A stretch of 9,751 nucleotides of DNA. Origin: Desulfurococcales archaeon (GTDB lineage Archaea > Thermoproteota > Thermoprotei_A > Sulfolobales > Ignicoccaceae). This document shows, piece after piece, positions 5,711 through 9,751 of the stretch. Where the stretch lies: assembly GCA_015521275.1 (NCBI GenBank), contig WAOJ01000139.1, positions 1-9,751 of the forward strand, read 5' to 3'. The position numbers and the translations under genes were made by a program. The notes under the pieces are model-generated. The model ran no database searches. It had not been told where the DNA came from and saw only the letters and a program-made list of their open reading frames with translations. The first letter of the stretch is position 1. Each line of letters starts with the position of its first letter.

Positions 5711-6661
5711 TTGGAAAGGGAGGAACTCCTCAAGGAACCCATTGAGGACGTCACGATTAGTCCGGAGGACACAGTGAAAGACCTCATCGAGAAGTATTGT
5801 AAGATACACGGTTTCGTGGCCGGTCACTTGTGTAAAGCGGTAGATATTCTCAATGAGGGCTTGAAGGTAGCGGACTTGAGGTTCTTGTCCTTCACCGCTA
5901 ACTTGGTGGCCACGGGCCTCAGGGGTATCTTCGCACAAATGATAAAGAGTAAGAAGTTTGATGTAGTGATCACTACATGTGGCACCTTAGACCACGATAT
6001 AGCCAGATCCTTGGGCAAGAAGTATTATAAGGGCTTCTTTGAGGCGGACGACGCTATGTTAGCAAAGTTGAAGATACATAGGTTGGGAAACGTCTTCATA
6101 CCCTTTGAGAACTACGGCCCTCCTATAGAGAAGTTCGTGAAGGAGACCCTAAGGGAGCTGAACAAGGATAGAATAGCGCCTCACGAACTCATATGGGAAC
6201 TGGGCAAGAGGCTAGAAGACGAAAACTCGATCCTTAAGCAAGCTTACGAGGCCAAGGTTCCGGTAATAGTTCCCGGCATAACTGACGGGGCAGTGGGAAC
6301 GGCCATTCTCTCTTATGCGGAGGAGAGGAGGTTGGAAGGAAAGGACTTCTGCTTGGATATTCTAGCTGACGAAAAGCTCTTGGCTGATATGGTCTTTAAG
6401 AGCAAGACCTCAGCGGCCCTAATCATAGGAGGGGGCATAAGCAAGCACCACGTCATATGGTGGAACCAGTTCAAGGACGGTTTGGACTACGCCGTTTATC
6501 TAACCACGGCCCAAGAGTACGACGGGAGCTTAAGCGGAGCACAGCCGAGGGAGGCGATAAGCTGGGGCAAGCTGAAGCCCGAGGGTAAGAGCGTCACCGT
6601 TTATGGCGACGCGACGGTAATACTTCCCATACTCTGGGCCGGTGTGATGGCCCGGGGATGA
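5711..6661 (+). CDS. dys: Deoxyhypusine synthase
   Basis: NAD-dependent transfer of the aminobutyl group of spermidine to a lysine of archaeal initiation factor aIF5A, the first step of hypusine formation. The catalytic lysine is K245 in GGGISKHH, followed by the family block DYAVYLTTAQEYDGSLSGA and the AISWGKL segment. The NAD-side motifs FTANLVATGLRG (61-72) and TTCGTLDHDIARS (88-100) are intact. At 316 residues it is full length for archaea. TTG 5711 gives MEREELLKEPIEDV; no better upstream start exists and no Shine-Dalgarno is visible, in agreement with a near-leaderless mRNA from the TATA box at 5672. tRNase Z follows 54 bases downstream on the same strand with no TATA box between, suggesting cotranscription of two RNA/translation-related genes. 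Confidence 0.96.
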   Translation: MEREELLKEPIEDVTISPEDTVKDLIEKYCKIHGFVAGHLCKAVDILNEGLKVADLRFLSFTANLVATGLRGIFAQMIKSKKFDVVITTCGTLDHDIARSLGKKYYKGFFEADDAMLAKLKIHRLGNVFIPFENYGPPIEKFVKETLRELNKDRIAPHELIWELGKRLEDENSILKQAYEAKVPVIVPGITDGAVGTAILSYAEERRLEGKDFCLDILADEKLLADMVFKSKTSAALIIGGGISKHHVIWWNQFKDGLDYAVYLTTAQEYDGSLSGAQPREAISWGKLKPEGKSVTVYGDATVILPILWAGVMARG

Positions 6662-6680
6662 CGACCCAACGCCTAGCCGA

Positions 6681-6713
6681 CGGGTGAGGAGCTTCCCTGC
6701 GGGCGGGGACCCG
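6681..6713 (+). promoter_or_regulatory. GC-rich hairpin ahead of tRNase Z start, copy C of shared element (diverged)
   Basis: CGGGT (6681-6685) can pair with ACCCG (6709-6713), enclosing CCC-tgc-GGG (6695-6703). GGTGAGGA (6683-6690) plus GCTTcCCC-like sequence aligns with copy B (GGTGAGGAaaGCTTaCCC). The fold ends two bases before ATG 6716, where no Shine-Dalgarno is seen. It could limit ribosome access or mark an RNA boundary. Confidence 0.35.
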
Positions 6714-6715
6714 GG

Positions 6716-7630
6716 ATGTACGTACTCAAGGCGATTTTCTTGGGCACCTCAGCGGCTACTCCAAAGCCCAAAGGGGCCTTGCCGGCCATTTACTTGGAAC
6801 ACGACGGCTTAGGAATACTTATGGATGTGGGCGAAGGAACCCAATTCCAGTTAATGAAAGCTAAGATAGGGTTTTCCAAGATAAAGGTAGTAGTGGTCAG
6901 TCACATGCACGGAGACCACGTACTGGGCTTGCCCGGTCTCATACAGACCATGGCTATGGCTTCGAGAAAGGAAAAGTTGATAATAATAGGTCCAAGAGAC
7001 CTGAAGGACTTCTTGGTAGAAGCGTTCAAGCTCACCAAGTTCTGGCCTCCCTTTGACATATTCTTTTACCCCTCCCCAACGTCCGTTAGAATTAAGAATG
7101 TTGAAATAAGTACGTTTCCAGTGAAACACACGATTGAAGCTTATGGGACTAAGGTGGTGGTTCGTTTCAAGAAAAAGGTGCTGGTCGAGGAGCTTGAAAG
7201 GGAAGGGCTCCCGAAGACCCTCTGGGGAAGGCTTCAGAGAGGAGAAAGGGTGGTATGGAACGGGAGGCCCTTTGAGCCCGAAAGATATACTTGGGAGCCA
7301 GAACCTTTGAAGGTCGTTTACTCTGGAGACACAGCTCCTTGTGAGAGGCTAATAGGAGAAGCCAAAGGTGCTGACTTGCTGATCCATGAGGCCACCTTTA
7401 CCAGCGACATGGAAGAGGAGGCCCACGAGAGAGGTCACTCCACCGCAAGGGACTCGGCTACGGTAGCTTCTAAGGCTAACGTAAAGGCGCTGGTAATGAC
7501 CCACTTTTCCAACCGTTACGAAAGCTTAGATAAGCATTTGGAAGAGGCTAGGAGGGTTTTCCCAAACTCCTTCGTCGCGGAAGACTTGACTAAGTTCTTG
7601 GTGTTGAGAAGGGCTCTAAGGCCTTCATGA
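6716..7630 (+). CDS. rnz: Ribonuclease Z (tRNase Z, tRNA 3'-endonuclease)
   Basis: A zinc-dependent metallo-beta-lactamase-fold endonuclease that removes 3' trailers from tRNA precursors. The short-form motifs are complete: the opening strand AIFLGTSAATP, SHMHGDH (H63, H65, D67, H68), H138 in FPVKHTI, YSGDT (D205), HEATF (H224) with GHSTA (H241), and MTHFSNRY (H263). Residues about 160-192 probably form the flexible tRNA-binding arm. Length (304 residues) is typical. ATG 6716 gives the canonical N-terminus; GGGACCCGGG directly precedes it and is not a good ribosome-binding site. Expression probably depends on the deoxyhypusine synthase transcript. The last 13 codons plus the TGA overlap the opposing trpE by 41 bases. 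Confidence 0.95.
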   Translation: MYVLKAIFLGTSAATPKPKGALPAIYLEHDGLGILMDVGEGTQFQLMKAKIGFSKIKVVVVSHMHGDHVLGLPGLIQTMAMASRKEKLIIIGPRDLKDFLVEAFKLTKFWPPFDIFFYPSPTSVRIKNVEISTFPVKHTIEAYGTKVVVRFKKKVLVEELEREGLPKTLWGRLQRGERVVWNGRPFEPERYTWEPEPLKVVYSGDTAPCERLIGEAKGADLLIHEATFTSDMEEEAHERGHSTARDSATVASKANVKALVMTHFSNRYESLDKHLEEARRVFPNSFVAEDLTKFLVLRRALRPS

Positions 7631-8852
7631 GAGCCTTGAGCTTGTGTTCCGTCTCTTCCCATTCCATTTCGGGCTTTGAGTAGTAAACTATTCCAGCCCC
7701 TGCCCTAGCCCTTAGCTTGCCGTTCTTGGCGAAGAAAGACCTTATGGTTATCGCGAATTCAGCGTTTCCATCGTAAGAAACGAAGCCCACAGCCCCGGCG
7801 TAGGGACCTCTCTTCAAGTTCTCCAAGTTGCCTATGATCTCCATAGCGGCGGGCTTGGGGGCCCCAGAGACTGTGCCGGCGGGGAAGGTTGCCTTGAGGA
7901 CGTCTACCGCGTTGAAGGTAGAATCAAGCTCTCCCACTACTTTACTCACCAAGTGTTGGACGTGGCTGAACTTTTCCACAAACATGAACTCCTCTACCTT
8001 TACTGTGCCCGGAATGGATACCTTTCCCAAGTCGTTCCTAGCTAAGTCCACGAGCATTAGGTGTTCAGCCCTCTCCTTCTCATCGCTTAAGAGTTCCTCC
8101 TCGAGCTTCAAGTCTTCCCAGGGGTCTCTCCCCCTAGGCCTAGTCCCCGCTATGGGGAAGGTGACCACCTTACCGTTTTCAACTTTATACAGCAGTTCCG
8201 GGCTAGCTCCTACAAGTTCGCCTTCAAACCTTAGGTGGAACATATACGGCGAGGGGTTTATCCTCTTAAGTTCCTTGTAAAGCTCGTGCAAGTCTCCTTC
8301 GTACTCAAACGTGTAAGACTTGGACAAGACCACTTGTATGGCCTCACCTTCTTCTTCCAACCTTATTACCTCTTCCACCCACTTCAAGAACTCCTCCTTC
8401 TTGACGTCTAGTTTACCATCCCAGACCTTTAGCTCTCCTCCACTTCTACCTTCCTCCACCTTTCCGCAAACCCACGCGTTGCCTAGCACTCTGTCGTACA
8501 CGACGAAATTTCTAGGCACTATGAACTCTGCTAGGGGCCAGTTCATGTCGTCTACTCCTTTGTGCTTCACGTCCTCCCAGAACTCCACCGCTTCGTAGCT
8601 CACATAGCCCACGGGACCCCCTTTGTAGAGCCCCTTTACCTTGAAGGGCTCCCCCTTGGAGAGCTCCCTCAGCACTTCAGCTACGTCCTCGTTCTTGACG
8701 GTCGCCTTTACCTCTGGTTCCCAGCCAACTATGCTATACCTAGCCTTCGTTTCTCCTCCTTCTACGCTCTCCAACAAGAAGCCCTCTTCAACGCTGGAGA
8801 ACAGCTCGTCGGGTCCGGGCAGGGCACTCAAGGGAACCCTTTCACACTTCAT
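7590..8852 (-). CDS. trpE: Anthranilate synthase component I
   Basis: Converts chorismate to anthranilate using ammonia supplied by TrpG. The N-terminal LLES (26-29) and RYS (38-40) form the classical tryptophan feedback site, so allosteric inhibition is expected. PIAGTRPRG (233-241) has Ala rather than the Lys seen in PabB-type aminodeoxychorismate synthases, favouring TrpE. Other chorismate-domain motifs are LVDLARNDLGK (267-277), FPAGTVSGAPK (323-333) and RAGAGIV (383-389) with EMEWEET. Length (420 residues) matches archaeal TrpE. ATG 8852 overlaps the trpF TGA as ATGA, implying translational coupling. No trpG lies downstream; the next gene is convergent tRNase Z. The C-terminal tail (ALEPFSTPRT) overlaps that gene. 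Confidence 0.96.
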   Translation of the reverse strand: MKCERVPLSALPGPDELFSSVEEGFLLESVEGGETKARYSIVGWEPEVKATVKNEDVAEVLRELSKGEPFKVKGLYKGGPVGYVSYEAVEFWEDVKHKGVDDMNWPLAEFIVPRNFVVYDRVLGNAWVCGKVEEGRSGGELKVWDGKLDVKKEEFLKWVEEVIRLEEEGEAIQVVLSKSYTFEYEGDLHELYKELKRINPSPYMFHLRFEGELVGASPELLYKVENGKVVTFPIAGTRPRGRDPWEDLKLEEELLSDEKERAEHLMLVDLARNDLGKVSIPGTVKVEEFMFVEKFSHVQHLVSKVVGELDSTFNAVDVLKATFPAGTVSGAPKPAAMEIIGNLENLKRGPYAGAVGFVSYDGNAEFAITIRSFFAKNGKLRARAGAGIVYYSKPEMEWEETEHKLKALMKALEPFSTPRT

Positions 8853-9424
8853 AGTCCCAGCGCCTCCGCTAGGGCCCTAAGCTTAGAGGGGTCCTTCTTG
8901 CCCGGCTCCTTCTCAACTCCGCTGCTCACGTCCACCAACTCAGGCTTGGTCAGCTCTACTACTTCCTTCACGTTTTCCGGCGTTATTTTTCCGGCAACGC
9001 CTAAGGGCTTCAAGTGCCTCAAACCCCAAGCTATTAGCTTTCCATCCAAATCCTTCACATCAACTAAGGCGTACTCGATCTTCACTTTGGGCCACAAGCT
9101 CAGCTCATTTACGGCGATCGCCACACTTATCGAATACGACTCCAGAGCTTCCTTAGCCTTGAAGTATGAACCGGGATTCGCCCAGTGAAGTTGGACCACC
9201 CTAACACCGGAATTCAATACCTTCTCCAAGTCTAACTCCTTTCTCGCGTCAACCACACCCACGGGCTTCACGTGGTTTGGTAAGACCGAGACTATTTCCC
9301 TAGCCCTCTCCGGGCTTACCAGCCTGGGGGACTCGGCATCTATTATCATCCCCACGTAGCTCGCGCCTACCTCAACTGCTAGGGCCGCGTCGTCAGCGTT
9401 CGTGACTCCACAGACCTTTAGCAA
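8849..9424 (-). CDS. trpF: Phosphoribosylanthranilate isomerase
   Basis: Amadori isomerisation of phosphoribosylanthranilate to CdRP in tryptophan synthesis; a TIM barrel. I chose the TTG at 9424 because it yields the canonical start MLKVCGVTNADDA, with catalytic Cys5. A longer frame opens at GTG 9454, but that adds ten residues without family similarity, and it would lie upstream of a start site set by the TATA box at 9459. The second catalytic residue is probably D122 in ALVDVK. VQLH (77-80) and the C-terminal VDVSSGVEKEPGKKDP are standard. The phosphate-binding glycines are unusual: GKITPENV replaces the normal GGLxPENV, and the GGTG block reads LDGK. The length is 191 residues, and the gene is coupled to trpE by ATGA. 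Confidence 0.92.
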   Translation of the reverse strand: MLKVCGVTNADDAALAVEVGASYVGMIIDAESPRLVSPERAREIVSVLPNHVKPVGVVDARKELDLEKVLNSGVRVVQLHWANPGSYFKAKEALESYSISVAIAVNELSLWPKVKIEYALVDVKDLDGKLIAWGLRHLKPLGVAGKITPENVKEVVELTKPELVDVSSGVEKEPGKKDPSKLRALAEALGL

Positions 9425-9455
9425 TTCAGAGCCCGCACATTCGAGATTTAGCACC

Positions 9456-9464
9456 CCCTATAAC
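9456..9464. promoter_or_regulatory. TATA box in the divergent trpF / precorrin-2 dehydrogenase spacer
   Basis: CCCTATAAC (minus strand GTTATAGGG). Plus direction: about 26 bases downstream lies TTG 9486. Minus direction: the start would be near 9435, about 11 bases before the preferred trpF TTG at 9424. One box could serve both divergent genes, but this is unproven. Confidence 0.4.
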
Positions 9465-9485
9465 GCTCCAAGAGGAGGAAGCACT

Positions 9486-9751
9486 TTGAGGATTCCTCTT
9501 TTCATAGACCCGTCCAAGTGGACGGTCGTGGTGTTCGGCGGGGGCATGGTTGGAACCAGGAGGGCCTTGAAGTTTAGGGAAGCTGGCGCGAAGGTGAGGG
9601 TTGTCGCGAATGACTTTACAGAAGAACTCAAGAACGCTGAGGGAGTGGAGCTAGTTAAGAAGGATATAAAGAGTAGGGATGAGATAAGGGAACTCATAAA
9701 GGATGCGGACCTAGTGGTCATAGCCACTTCATCTAAAACCTTGAATGACAT
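9486..9751 (+). CDS. Precorrin-2 dehydrogenase / sirohydrochlorin ferrochelatase, N-terminal part (truncated by window)
   Basis: NAD-dependent oxidation of precorrin-2 to sirohydrochlorin, on the way to siroheme and, in many archaea, heme. The 88 codons present begin MRIPLFIDPSKWTVVVFGGG, the usual opening of the CysG-N/Met8 family; the Rossmann loop is GGGMVGTRRA (18-27), followed by AGAKVRVVANDF and DLVVIATSS. GAGGAGG at 9472-9478, seven bases before TTG 9486, is the strongest Shine-Dalgarno in the window and decides the start. The frame is open to the right edge, so the rest of the fold, including the ferrochelatase region if present, is not seen. It is divergent from trpF. Confidence 0.88.
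   Translation, partial: MRIPLFIDPSKWTVVVFGGGMVGTRRALKFREAGAKVRVVANDFTEELKNAEGVELVKKDIKSRDEIRELIKDADLVVIATSSKTLND

Noticed and set aside
8562..9188. 208-codon plus-strand open frame.
   Set aside because: It is antisense to the well supported trpE and trpF, with a low-complexity Ser/Thr/Pro composition typical of a shadow frame.
9458..9751. Minus-strand open frame at the right edge.
   Set aside because: It is the shadow of the precorrin-2 dehydrogenase on the plus strand, which has a clear Rossmann motif and Shine-Dalgarno.
1..9751. CRISPR array, toxin-antitoxin pair, defence island or insertion sequence.
   Set aside because: No direct repeat array, no transposase or nuclease genes and no terminal inverted repeats; the content is housekeeping genes plus a few orphans.

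Overview
The window looks like a piece of a thermophilic crenarchaeal genome, probably Desulfurococcales-like. The pointers are an archaeal RadA recombinase, an archaeal-type deoxyhypusine synthase, a tRNase Z with archaeal sequence features, many TTG/GTG start codons, heavy use of AGG and ATA codons, TATA boxes sitting about 26 bases before start codons, and very tight gene packing. A hydrogenase maturation protease fits a hydrogen-using organism such as Ignicoccus, but the genus is only a guess. Bases 1-25 are not genomic: they match the Illumina Nextera (Tn5 mosaic end) adapter, so this is the raw end of an assembled contig.

Layout from left to right: 3' part of radA (+) followed by a 62-residue winged-helix-like gene (+); a GC-rich spacer with a hairpin; an orphan membrane protein with a large external domain (+); a convergent hydrogenase maturation protease (-); a divergent YfcE/MJ0936-type phosphoesterase followed by purF (+); a convergent gene for a cytosolic beta-sandwich protein (-); a 143-base divergent spacer with a structured GC-rich element and a TATA box; deoxyhypusine synthase followed by tRNase Z (+); a convergent trpF-trpE pair (-); and the first 88 codons of a precorrin-2 dehydrogenase (+) running off the right edge, which is not closed by a stop inside the window.

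The functions are mostly housekeeping and are not one pathway: recombination (radA), purine synthesis (purF), eIF5A hypusination, tRNA 3'-end maturation, tryptophan synthesis (trpF and trpE, ATGA-coupled), siroheme synthesis and hydrogenase assembly. Strand changes every one or two genes. All three convergent pairs overlap, by 4, 4 and 41 bases, leaving no intergenic space for terminators.

I see no CRISPR array, tRNA, rRNA, transposon or defence cassette. The least explained parts are the membrane protein at 777-2219, the DUF3344-like/CARDB-like protein at 4617-5567, the small wHTH gene after radA, and a GC-rich element that recurs in three spacers. The element has an identical 10-base core just upstream of two TATA boxes and a partial match before tRNase Z.
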